Shown one piece after another: positions 15,199 through 21,434 of a DNA stretch of 21,434 nucleotides. Within the stretch, counting starts at the first letter, position 1. Each line of letters begins with the position of its first letter. The position numbers were made by a program, and so were the translations under genes. The stretch comes from Thermoplasmata archaeon (GTDB lineage Archaea; Thermoplasmatota; Thermoplasmata; Sysuiplasmatales; Sysuiplasmataceae), in assembly GCA_021811925.1 (NCBI GenBank), contig JAKAPY010000007.1:1-21434 (forward strand), in the 5' to 3' direction. A model generated the notes under the pieces. That model searched no databases. It was not told where the DNA came from and was given only the letters and a program-made list of their open reading frames with translations.

Positions 15199-15992
15199 CT
15201 GCGCACCAACATCTTCATTGCCTCTTCCTCGCTTTTTTTCTGGAACAGTATGGAGCTCATGGCTGCAGTGATCTTCTGGGGTTCGCTGTGCTGCCATATG
15301 TTACGTCCAATGGAGACACCCTTGGCTCCGGCCTTCAAAGCGCCTGCCACCATTGCAAGAACGGCACGGTCGGAATCAACCTTCGGTCCTCCGGCAATGA
15401 GTATCGGTGCAGGGCAGCCTTTCACTACCTCCCTGAAGGTCTGCTCATCGCCCGAGTAGTTGACCTTGACCACATCAGCGCCAATTTCCGCACCCACCCT
15501 GGCAACGTGCTTGACCAGATCGACATCGTACGGATCACCGATGTCCTTCCCTCTGGCGTACATCATGGCAAGCAGCGGCATCCCCCAGATCCTGCACTCC
15601 GCCACAACCGAACCCATGTCCTGCATCATCATCTCATCATCATCGGAGCCGACATTCACATGGACGGATACACCATCCGCTCCGAGCCGTATGGCCTCCT
15701 CGACGCTTGTCACAATCACCTTCTTGTTCGGGCGTGGTGAGAGGCTTGTGCTCGCGGACAGGTGAATAATCAGGCCGAGATCCTTTCCATATCCGCGGTG
15801 TCCGTGTTCGACCAAACCTTTATGTATGACAATTGCTGTCGCGCCACCAGATGCCACGCTATTAATTGTTTCCCGAATATCGACGATGCCCGGAATGGGG
15901 CCGTCTGAAATTCCATGGTCCATTGGGACAATGAGAGCGTTGCCTGAATTCCTTTCAAAAATCCTTTCAAGCCTGATATCTTTGCCTATCAT
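15195..15992 (-). CDS. aroA': 2-amino-3,7-dideoxy-D-threo-hept-6-ulosonate (ADTH) synthase
   Basis: Aldolase-family enzyme that joins L-aspartate semialdehyde to 6-deoxy-5-ketofructose 1-phosphate, first committed step of the archaeal shikimate route. The 265 residues show RLERIF near the start, LIVPMDHGISDGP, HKGLVEHGHRGYGKD, VSVHVNVGSDDD, LLAMMYARGKDIGDP with the conserved Tyr, ADVVKVNYSGD with the expected Schiff-base lysine (about K176), IAGGPKVDSD and GVSIGRNIWQH. An in-frame GTG at 16019 would add nine residues, but a TATA-like box at 16033-16026 predicts a transcript start near 16003, between the two candidates. ATG at 15992 is therefore preferred, with a near-leaderless mRNA. It is the first gene of the operon. 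A homologous DKFP-forming aldolase is not in the window. Confidence 0.94.
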   Translation of the reverse strand: MIGKDIRLERIFERNSGNALIVPMDHGISDGPIPGIVDIRETINSVASGGATAIVIHKGLVEHGHRGYGKDLGLIIHLSASTSLSPRPNKKVIVTSVEEAIRLGADGVSVHVNVGSDDDEMMMQDMGSVVAECRIWGMPLLAMMYARGKDIGDPYDVDLVKHVARVGAEIGADVVKVNYSGDEQTFREVVKGCPAPILIAGGPKVDSDRAVLAMVAGALKAGAKGVSIGRNIWQHSEPQKITAAMSSILFQKKSEEEAMKMLVRS

Positions 15993-16000
15993 GGTAAATC

Positions 16001-16019
16001 GTGTCAGGTTTCTAGACAC
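16001..16019. repeat. Inverted repeat GTGTC-N9-GACAC, candidate operator
   Basis: Two perfect five-base arms flank a nine-base spacer that includes TCTAGA-type symmetry. It lies between the operon TATA-like box and the ADTH synthase ATG, covering the predicted transcription start near 16003. That is the position expected of a repressor site. Candidate ligand: the adjacent ACT-domain protein. Five-base arms can arise by chance, so confidence is modest. Confidence 0.4.
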
Positions 16020-16025
16020 ACAACA

Positions 16026-16033
16026 TATTTATA
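16026..16033 (-). promoter_or_regulatory. TATA-like box for the aromatic operon
   Basis: TATAAATA on the minus strand. A start about 25 bases downstream would fall near 16003, leaving about 10 bases before the ATG at 15992. A second A/T-rich box (CATATATC, 16054-16047) could instead place the start near 16025 and would then permit the GTG at 16019; it matches the archaeal box less well. Confidence 0.55.
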
Positions 16034-16035
16034 CA
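16028..16035 (+). promoter_or_regulatory. TATA-like box for the ACT-domain regulator
   Basis: TTTATACA on the plus strand lies about 30-37 bases before the ATG at 16065, predicting a start near 16057 and a leader of less than ten bases. It shares six bases with the minus-strand box, so the two promoters physically overlap and could compete for TBP. Confidence 0.5.
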
Positions 16036-16043
16036 TTATTGTA
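16032..16043. repeat. Inverted repeat TACA-N4-TGTA
   Basis: A perfect four-base-arm palindrome with spacer TTAT, overlapping the edge of the shared TATA region. For the regulator it sits between TATA box and start; for the operon it lies at the BRE or just upstream. It could be an autoregulatory site, or just A/T-rich chance. Confidence 0.25.
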
Positions 16044-16064
16044 CAGATATATGCTCTGAAGTGC

Positions 16065-16565
16065 ATGTGGGAAGATATCGCGCGTGAATTCGGCATCTAT
16101 CCGGGACAATCGAAGGTCGCACGAATGATGATTAAGCTTGGACTCCGGGTCAGGGATGCGAAAATATACTGCGGGGATGTGAGGCTCAGCGACGTTTCAA
16201 TTGCAAGATCCGCAGGCGTCGACAGGAGAGTAGTCCGCGCGACGGCGGAGACTATCAGCAAGGATCCGGAGCTGATGAAATTCTTCGGCAACCTGCAGCC
16301 AGTCGCGAATCTCAGCCATGTGGCGCACGAAATGAACTGGGGGACGGTTGAAATAAGCGTGGACAATGCGGATCAGCCTGGAATACTGGCCGAAGTATCC
16401 AAGATAATCGCGGATGCCGGAATAAGCATCAGGCAGGCCATTGTCGAAGACCCTGAACTCAACGAGGATCCCAAGCTGTATGTGGTCACAGGTTCGGAGG
16501 TGCCGGCCGAGCTTATTCCACTTCTGAAAAAAGCAAAGGGCGTCAGGGAACTGACGCTGAGATGA
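16065..16565 (+). CDS. ACT-domain predicted transcriptional regulator of amino-acid metabolism (COG2150-like)
   Basis: A 166-residue protein, the only plus-strand gene. The N-terminal half contains a helix-turn-helix-like segment (about 41-63, LSDVSIARSAGVDRRVVRAT). The C-terminal half is a single ACT domain (about 93-165) with the ligand-loop signature ADQPGILAEVSKIIADAGIS. This architecture matches archaeal predicted regulators of amino-acid metabolism, whose targets are mostly uncharacterised. It is divergent from the aromatic operon across 72 bases, which suggests it senses an aromatic amino acid (or another operon product) and controls that operon and itself; this is inference. ATG has no upstream Shine-Dalgarno motif and a TATA-like box about 32 bases away, so it looks leaderless. 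The stop is 27 bases from the convergent carB stop. Confidence 0.85.
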   Translation: MWEDIAREFGIYPGQSKVARMMIKLGLRVRDAKIYCGDVRLSDVSIARSAGVDRRVVRATAETISKDPELMKFFGNLQPVANLSHVAHEMNWGTVEISVDNADQPGILAEVSKIIADAGISIRQAIVEDPELNEDPKLYVVTGSEVPAELIPLLKKAKGVRELTLR

Positions 16566-16592
16566 CAGTGGTTGATGGCTGTGCCCCACTTC

Positions 16593-19500
16593 TCAGATAC
16601 GCACCAGCTTCGGTTCACCCCTGATTCCGAATTCTATTGCCTCGGCCATCAGCTTCGCTCCGCTTATTGTGGTCACCAGCGGTATGCCTGTCTCCACAGC
16701 GACGCGCCTCATAATTGAACCGTCGCGGACGCTCCCCGATGCTATCCTGGGAGTGTTGATCACCAGTGCAACGTTGCGTGACCTCATCAGGCCTATGGCA
16801 TCCGGTTTCAGATTCTCAGACAGCTTGTAGGCCCTTTCTGCACGGATCCCGTTCCTCTCAAGAAATTCCTGTGTGCCCCTGGTTGCGTATATGCCGAAAC
16901 CAAGAGACATGAGTTTTGAGGCCACGGGCAGAAGCTGCTCCTTGTCCGCGTCCCTTACTGTCATGTAGACTGACCCGCTTGTTGGCAGCCTGTACCCTGC
17001 TGCGGTAAATCCCTTCCAGGCAGCCTCGGCATATGTCCTCCCGATGCCCATGACTTCGCCCGTGCTCTTCATCTCGGGGCCAAGCACGCTGTCCACGCCC
17101 CTGAGCTTCAGGAACGGGAACACTGAGACCTTAACCGCAACCTTTTCTCCGATCCTGCTCCTGAGATCGAATTCGTCCAGCCTGTGTCCGAGTATTGCTT
17201 TTGTCGCAATCTTTGACAGAGGTATGCCCGTAGCCTTTGAAACGAACGGCACAGTCCTGCTGGCCCTCGGGTTTGCCTCCAGGACAAACACCCTGCCTTC
17301 CCTGACCGCGAACTGGTAATTCGCAAGCCCCTTCACCTGGAGAGAGGAAGTCAGGAGGAGAGCCTGCCTCTCTATTTCGGCCACCTCTTCCCTGCTGAGA
17401 GTTTGCGGTGGCATCACCATTGTTGCGTCACCCGAGTGCACGCCGGCAGCCTCCACATGCTCCAGTATTCCTCCGATGAATGTGCCGGAACCGTCTGAAA
17501 CAACGTCGACATCCACCTCCACCGCCCTTGAAAGGTACCTTTCAATAAGCAGGCCGTTGGAGCGCGATATTCCTGTGCTGCCGAGGTATGATTTCATCTG
17601 AGCCTCATCGAAAACAATCTCCATTCCCCTGCCTCCTATTATGTGAGACGGCCTGAGAATGAGGGGATATGAAAGCTCTCTGGCGCATTTAATTGCCTCT
17701 TCTGCGGAGAATGCCTCTAGGGAAGCAGGCTGCTCAAGGCCAAGGGCCCTGACAAAGTCGGAGAATTTCTTCCTGTTTCCTGCAAGGACAAGAGATGAAA
17801 GCGGTGTGCCGAGTATGTTAACCAGCGGCTCCCGGCCTATGTCCATGGCCGCGTTGAGTGCAGTCTGGCCGCCGAACTGGGTCATCACGCCAAAGGGCCT
17901 CTCCCGGCCGACTATATCCATTATGTCGCGCCTGGTTAGCGGTTCGAAGTACAGCCTCGAGCTCAGGTCAAAGTCTGTTGAGACGGTCTCGGGGTTGTTG
18001 TTGACAATGATCGCGTCAAACCCCTCCTCCCTGGAAGTCAACGCGGCGTGAACACAGCAGTAGTCAAACTCTATACCCTGGCCGATGCGAATCGGTCCGC
18101 CGCCGATTATCAGTATTCCCTTCCTGCCGGATTCCCTGACCTCGTCAACTCCCTGCGTTGTTCCGTAGTAGTAGGGGGTATGTGCCTCGAACTCTGCCGC
18201 GCAGGTATCCACCATCCTGTAGCACTTGGTATGGGGAGGTGCTTTGCCGGCAAGCTTCGCGATGTAGTCCGGGCTGAATCCGAGCTGGAGCGCTTCTGCA
18301 GTCGCACCATCCTTCCCGAGTCTCACCGATTCAGACACGCGGACCAGATGTTCCATCTTGTGGAGGAAGAATGCATTCCAGCCGCACTCCTTCCTTATCC
18401 TGGCAACTGGAAAGGATCTCCTGAGTGCTTCGATTATTGCATATACCCGCCTGTCGGAAGGCCTTCTGAGCTCCTCCACAATCGAGCTGTCCTTCCACTC
18501 TGCAACTTCACCCGTCTCAAGATCCAGGAGGCCGGTCTCGAGCGAGCGGAGCGCCTTAAGCATTGCCTCCTCGAATGATCTCCCAATCGCCATCGTCTCC
18601 CCGGTGCTTTTCATCTGCGTGCCTATTCTCCTGTCGGCAAATCTGAACTTGTCAAATGGCCAGCGGGGGATCTTTACGACAACATAGTCAAGCGCGGGCT
18701 CGAATGCGGCCATAGTCTTCTTTGTGATTGCGTTCTCGATCTCGTCCAGACGCAGGCCGAGCGCTATTTTAGCCGCAATCCGGGCGATTGGATAGCCAGT
18801 GGCTTTCGAGGCTAGCGCAGAGCTTCTTGAAACCCTGGGATTGACTTCAACCACCCTGAATTCCCTTGTGCGCGGGTGAACGGCTAACTGCACATTGCAT
18901 GCGCCCTCTATGCCAAGAAGCTCGACAATCCTGAGGGCTGAGCTGCGGAGCAACTGGTGTTCCCTGTCGCTCAGTGTCTGAGACGGGGCAACCACGATGC
19001 TCTCCCCTGTGTGAATACCCATCGGGTCGAGGTTTTCCATGCTGCAGATTATGATGCTGTTTCCGGCCGAATCCCGAACGACCTCGTACTCGTATTCTTC
19101 CCAGTTCAGTATGCTTTCCTCAACTATGACCTGGCCTATCCTGGAACTCGCGAGTCCCGTCCCGACAACGTATTCGAGCTCTTCATCGCTGCGGACTATG
19201 CCACTGCCGGTTCCGCCGAGCGTATATGCTGACCGTATCATCACTGGGTATCCGCCAAGCTCCTCCACCAGCTTCCTTGAATCTGCAAGTGAGGTGCATG
19301 TGAAGCTCTTTGCAACAGGAAGTCCTCCCTTGATCATCGCTTCCCGGAAAAGCTCCCTGTCCTCGGAAGCCGCAATGGCGGCCTGGTTTGACCCGAGCAG
19401 CCTGACATTGTGGTCGGACAGCACCGATTTCTCCGACAGCTCAGAACAGAGATTGAGTGCTGTCTGGCCGCCCATGCCGCTGAAAATGCCGTCTATCTTC

Positions 19501-19742
19501 TCCTCCACAATGATGCGCCTTACAGTCTCGGCATCCATTGGCTCGATGTAGACGGTGTCGGCAATCTCCCTGTCGCTCTGGATTGTGGCCGGATTGGAAT
19601 TGAGCAGGACCACATGAACACCCTCCTCCCTTGCCGCCTTGCATGCCTGGCTGCCTGAAAAATCAAATTCGGCTGCCTGGCCGATAACTATCGGCCCAGA
19701 CCCAATGACAAGCACTTTTCTCAGTGTCGGGTCGAGGGGCAT
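16593..19742 (-). CDS. carB: Carbamoyl-phosphate synthetase large subunit
   Basis: Makes carbamoyl phosphate from bicarbonate, ATP and ammonia for pyrimidine and arginine synthesis. The 1049-residue protein keeps the duplicated architecture. The first ATP-grasp half opens with VLVIGSGPIVIGQAAEFDFSG; the second begins near 545 with ILIIGGGPIRIGQGIEFDYCC. An oligomerisation region lies between them, and a C-terminal MGS-like allosteric domain (from about 920, VYMTVRDADKEQLLPVASKL) ends in ISGAKLMAEAIEFG. Length is slightly under the E. coli 1073. The frame is open to GTG codons at 19754 and 19751, but ATG at 19742 lies one base after the carA stop (TGAAATG) with GGTG six bases upstream, and is preferred. 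It faces the regulator gene tail to tail; no oligo-T terminator is visible in the 27-base gap. Confidence 0.97.
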   Translation of the reverse strand: MPLDPTLRKVLVIGSGPIVIGQAAEFDFSGSQACKAAREEGVHVVLLNSNPATIQSDREIADTVYIEPMDAETVRRIIVEEKIDGIFSGMGGQTALNLCSELSEKSVLSDHNVRLLGSNQAAIAASEDRELFREAMIKGGLPVAKSFTCTSLADSRKLVEELGGYPVMIRSAYTLGGTGSGIVRSDEELEYVVGTGLASSRIGQVIVEESILNWEEYEYEVVRDSAGNSIIICSMENLDPMGIHTGESIVVAPSQTLSDREHQLLRSSALRIVELLGIEGACNVQLAVHPRTREFRVVEVNPRVSRSSALASKATGYPIARIAAKIALGLRLDEIENAITKKTMAAFEPALDYVVVKIPRWPFDKFRFADRRIGTQMKSTGETMAIGRSFEEAMLKALRSLETGLLDLETGEVAEWKDSSIVEELRRPSDRRVYAIIEALRRSFPVARIRKECGWNAFFLHKMEHLVRVSESVRLGKDGATAEALQLGFSPDYIAKLAGKAPPHTKCYRMVDTCAAEFEAHTPYYYGTTQGVDEVRESGRKGILIIGGGPIRIGQGIEFDYCCVHAALTSREEGFDAIIVNNNPETVSTDFDLSSRLYFEPLTRRDIMDIVGRERPFGVMTQFGGQTALNAAMDIGREPLVNILGTPLSSLVLAGNRKKFSDFVRALGLEQPASLEAFSAEEAIKCARELSYPLILRPSHIIGGRGMEIVFDEAQMKSYLGSTGISRSNGLLIERYLSRAVEVDVDVVSDGSGTFIGGILEHVEAAGVHSGDATMVMPPQTLSREEVAEIERQALLLTSSLQVKGLANYQFAVREGRVFVLEANPRASRTVPFVSKATGIPLSKIATKAILGHRLDEFDLRSRIGEKVAVKVSVFPFLKLRGVDSVLGPEMKSTGEVMGIGRTYAEAAWKGFTAAGYRLPTSGSVYMTVRDADKEQLLPVASKLMSLGFGIYATRGTQEFLERNGIRAERAYKLSENLKPDAIGLMRSRNVALVINTPRIASGSVRDGSIMRRVAVETGIPLVTTISGAKLMAEAIEFGIRGEPKLVRI

Positions 19743-19743
19743 T

Positions 19744-20847
19744 TCAGACACCACGCTCCACTATTTTCTTGAATGCATCGTATATGAAAGTAGTATCGGA
19801 GGGGCCTGGCCCGCCCTCGGGGTGATACTGTGTTGTGATGACGCGCCCGTTGCTGTGCTGAAGGCCCTCAACCGTCCAGTCATTCAGACTTCTCTGACTT
19901 ACGTTCAGCGGTGTGCCGGACAGGGATTCTTCATCGACGCCGAAGCCGTGGTTCTGTGAAGTGATGTAGACCTTTTCACCGAGCCTCACCGGATGGTTTA
20001 TTCCCCTGTGGCCGAACTTGAGCTTGTAGGTGCGCGCCCCCTGGGAAAGCGCAACAAGCTGGTGCCCCAGACATATGCCGAGGACAGGATACTCTTCACA
20101 CAGGCGACGGAGAGAAGTCAGTGTCTGTGACATACCCGGATGGGACGGATCGCCTGGGCCGCTTGAAACAACAATGCATTCTGGCGACAGGGACTTGATA
20201 CGAGCAAAGGTGGCTGAATGCGGAACAACGTACGTCTCGAATCTTGAGGATATGTCGCGAAGGAGGTTCTTCTTCATCCCGCAATCGATTATGACAGCCC
20301 TCGGTCCACTCCCAAACGGGCCCCTTGTTCTAGCAGTGCTGACCTCGCCGACAAGGTTCTCCTCCCACACGTTCTTCATGCGCTCCATCTCCCTCAGCCT
20401 GATTTCCCCGCGGCCAATGTCCGGGCCGGGGATGATCATGCCCTTCATTGTACCTGCTGTCCTCACCTTCTGCACGAGGCTTCTTGTGTCGATCCCCTCT
20501 ATTCCAGGAACACGGTGCTTCCTAAGGAAATCACTGAGTGTTGCGCCGACGCCTGACGGCGCCGATGCGCACTCTGAAACAACAATTCCACGTACCTGCG
20601 GGCCTTTTGACTGAAGTGTTTTGGAAGTGAACCTGTAGTTTCCAATCAGTGGGTAGCTGAAGACAAGCAACTGGCCCCGGTACGACGGGTCTGTGACAGA
20701 CTCTTCGAAGCCGGTCATCGAGGTTGAAAAAACTACTTCGCCGTACGCCTCTGAAACATGGCCGAAAATACTGCCCTCATAAGAAGTTCCGTCCTCGAGC
20801 AGCAGAAGGCCTGCGTTTTTCAATTGAGATACCTTTGATGCATTCAC
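19744..20847 (-). CDS. carA: Carbamoyl-phosphate synthetase small subunit
   Basis: Glutaminase subunit feeding ammonia to CarB. The N-terminal CPSase domain has LLLLEDGTSYEGSIFG and STSMTGFEESVTDPSYRGQL; the class I amidotransferase domain has VLGICLGHQLVALSQG (C259), ITSQNHGFGVD and TTQYHPEGGPGPSD (H342, E344). The full frame from GTG at 20847 gives 367 residues. Two facts favour a TTG at 20823 instead: it places the N-terminus where the family usually begins (LKNAGLLLLEDG), and the only TATA-like box upstream (20863-20854) would start transcription near 20834, downstream of the GTG. The start is therefore uncertain by eight residues. It is separated from carB by one base. Confidence 0.96.
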   Translation of the reverse strand: MNASKVSQLKNAGLLLLEDGTSYEGSIFGHVSEAYGEVVFSTSMTGFEESVTDPSYRGQLLVFSYPLIGNYRFTSKTLQSKGPQVRGIVVSECASAPSGVGATLSDFLRKHRVPGIEGIDTRSLVQKVRTAGTMKGMIIPGPDIGRGEIRLREMERMKNVWEENLVGEVSTARTRGPFGSGPRAVIIDCGMKKNLLRDISSRFETYVVPHSATFARIKSLSPECIVVSSGPGDPSHPGMSQTLTSLRRLCEEYPVLGICLGHQLVALSQGARTYKLKFGHRGINHPVRLGEKVYITSQNHGFGVDEESLSGTPLNVSQRSLNDWTVEGLQHSNGRVITTQYHPEGGPGPSDTTFIYDAFKKIVERGV

Positions 20848-20853
20848 ATCCGG

Positions 20854-20863
20854 TACTTATTAG
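20854..20863 (-). promoter_or_regulatory. Weak TATA-like box upstream of carA
   Basis: CTAATAAGTA on the minus strand, the only A/T-rich block in the 96-base gap between carA and the small membrane-protein gene. With archaeal spacing the transcript would start near 20834, which fits the TTG start of carA better than the GTG. The rest of the gap (20864-20943) shows no repeat or gene that I recognise. Confidence 0.3.
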
Positions 20864-20943
20864 TTTTCGAGATTCCGTGATCCATGAGGACTCGACAGCC
20901 GTGACAGGAACAGCTGGACTGCCCGATGTGAGGCAGGGAATAT

Positions 20944-21207
20944 TCAGAGAAAGTTGCCGCGCCTGATCACAACTGCAAGACCGGCTGCAGACAGTACACA
21001 CACAACAGCTCCGACTGCGGAGAAGACAAACTGGTTCAGTGCGCTCGGCGAACTCGCATTCAGGCCCCCTGAGGGGTTATCGGACTGGAAAAGCACTGGG
21101 CCAGTTGTTATGGAATATGATGAAGCCGGATGGGCCGCCTGCATTATGAGCGTGAACAGTACAATGACCACTATGGCCGCAAGTACGGTTGTGCTCGTCA
21201 GATTCAT
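20944..21207 (-). CDS. Small protein with two predicted membrane segments, unrecognised
   Basis: An 87-residue open frame not recognised as a known family. A hydrophobic N-terminal stretch (about 7-25, TVLAAIVVIVLFTLIMQAA) is followed by a polar loop rich in Ser, Asn, Gly and Pro (26-60), then a second hydrophobic helix (about 61-81, FVFSAVGAVVCVLSAAGLAVV) and a short basic tail RRGN. By the positive-inside rule the tail is cytoplasmic and the loop is outside. ATG at 21207 has an A/T-rich TATA-like box at 21231-21242, so a near-leaderless transcript is plausible; no Shine-Dalgarno motif is seen. A longer plus-strand open frame over the same bases lacks these supports. Conservation would decide whether it is real. 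Confidence 0.6.
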   Translation of the reverse strand: MNLTSTTVLAAIVVIVLFTLIMQAAHPASSYSITTGPVLFQSDNPSGGLNASSPSALNQFVFSAVGAVVCVLSAAGLAVVIRRGNFL

Positions 21208-21230
21208 GACAGTACCCAGCAGATTTCGGA

Positions 21231-21242
21231 TTATTTATTTGT
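21231..21242 (-). promoter_or_regulatory. TATA-like box upstream of the small membrane-protein gene
   Basis: Minus-strand AACAAATAAATAAT-like A/T run about 25-35 bases before the ATG at 21207, placing a transcript start near 21211, at or just before the start codon. The spacing matches that seen before the two divergent genes near 16 kb. Confidence 0.4.
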
Positions 21243-21280
21243 TGCCCATAGATCCTCAATCGCAAAACAACCAAAGCGGA

Positions 21281-21434
21281 CTATGCCTCGAGCCTGGCGC
21301 TTTTCTTGTGCTTCCTGGCATCCACCCTCATTGACTTCATTTCCTTGACCATCCTCTCCAGCTTGTACAGAAGGTCCTGGACTGTTTTCAGCGGCTCCCA
21401 GTCAATTGACTTGGCTACAAACAGCTTGTCCACC
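21281..21434 (-). CDS. C-terminal end of an unrecognised charged helical protein, partial
   Basis: The minus frame is open from the right window edge to a TAG at 21283-21281, about 50 residues. It reads VDKLFVAKSIDWEPLKTVQD followed by a highly basic, Leu/Met-spaced segment ending KKSARLEA. The last 35 residues have the heptad-like pattern of an amphipathic helix or coiled coil. I do not recognise the family. A GTG at 21433 could even be the start of a very small protein, but the frame more likely continues outside the window. The 73 bases between this stop and the next gene hold only that gene's TATA-like box. Confidence 0.5.
   Translation of the reverse strand, partial: VDKLFVAKSIDWEPLKTVQDLLYKLERMVKEMKSMRVDARKHKKSARLEA

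Larger units (their letters stand above)
15993..16064. promoter_or_regulatory. Divergent promoter region between aromatic operon and regulator
   Basis: This is the only intergenic gap for the 16-gene operon. It is clearly A/T-richer than the flanking genes, contains TATA-like boxes for both strands in 16024-16055 and two short inverted repeats, and has no ribosome-binding motif before either flanking ATG, so both first genes are probably near-leaderless. That the promoter serves both directions is inferred from position and composition, not proven. Confidence 0.75.

Noticed and set aside
14170..15297. Extended 3-dehydroquinate synthase II from an upstream start at 15297
   Set aside because: The first 33 residues overlap ADTH synthase out of frame and are not family-like; the TTG at 15198 has the TTGA overlap and GGTG.
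16566..16592. Possible terminator between the regulator and carB
   Set aside because: No convincing hairpin or T-run in either direction.
20954..21334. 126-codon plus-strand open frame opposite the small membrane protein
   Set aside because: No hydrophobic pattern or motif, no promoter-like box in front of it, and it runs antisense into two minus-strand frames.
1..21434. CRISPR array, tRNA, rRNA, insertion sequence or defence genes
   Set aside because: No spaced direct repeats, no cloverleaf or transposase-like sequence was found; nearly all bases belong to biosynthetic genes.

Overview
The window reads as archaeal DNA, probably euryarchaeal and perhaps Thermoplasmata-like; the class-level placement is only an inference. 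The archaeal signature comes from three things. It has the non-canonical early shikimate pathway: 2-amino-3,7-dideoxy-D-threo-hept-6-ulosonate (ADTH) synthase and type II 3-dehydroquinate synthase. It has a GHMP-family shikimate kinase. It also has an ACT-domain predicted regulator of the archaeal COG2150 type. The two divergent first genes look leaderless with TATA-like boxes, while most internal genes have GGAGG- or GGTGA-like ribosome sites. Base composition looks moderately GC-rich by eye (not computed).

Layout. Positions 1-15992, all on the minus strand, form one uninterrupted gene train of 16 genes. In transcription order these are ADTH synthase, 3-dehydroquinate synthase II, an AroD-AroE fusion, shikimate kinase, EPSP synthase, chorismate synthase, a chorismate mutase-prephenate dehydrogenase fusion, aspartate-semialdehyde dehydrogenase, aspartate kinase, then trpE, trpG, trpD, trpC, trpF, trpB and trpA. 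The last gene, trpA, is cut by the window edge. Every junction overlaps, abuts or leaves one base, and seven are four-base NTGA stop/start overlaps. Gene order follows reaction order through shikimate to chorismate, and again from chorismate to tryptophan. The lysC/asd pair makes biochemical sense because the archaeal route starts from L-aspartate semialdehyde rather than from erythrose 4-phosphate.

A 72-base divergent promoter (15993-16064) separates this train from a plus-strand ACT-domain regulator gene (16065-16565). It holds an A/T-rich box usable in both directions and two short inverted repeats, one of which covers the predicted operon start. A local regulator that senses an amino acid and controls the whole aromatic superoperon is therefore an attractive hypothesis.

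Convergent to the regulator, on the minus strand, lies carB, preceded by carA (carbamoyl-phosphate synthetase). Upstream of carA are an unrecognised 87-residue protein with two predicted membrane segments (20944-21207) and the C-terminal end of a charged, helical unrecognised protein (21281-21434). No stretch longer than 300 bases lacks a gene. No tRNA, rRNA, CRISPR array or mobile element was seen. The first nine bases match the end of a common Illumina adapter, so the left edge deserves caution.
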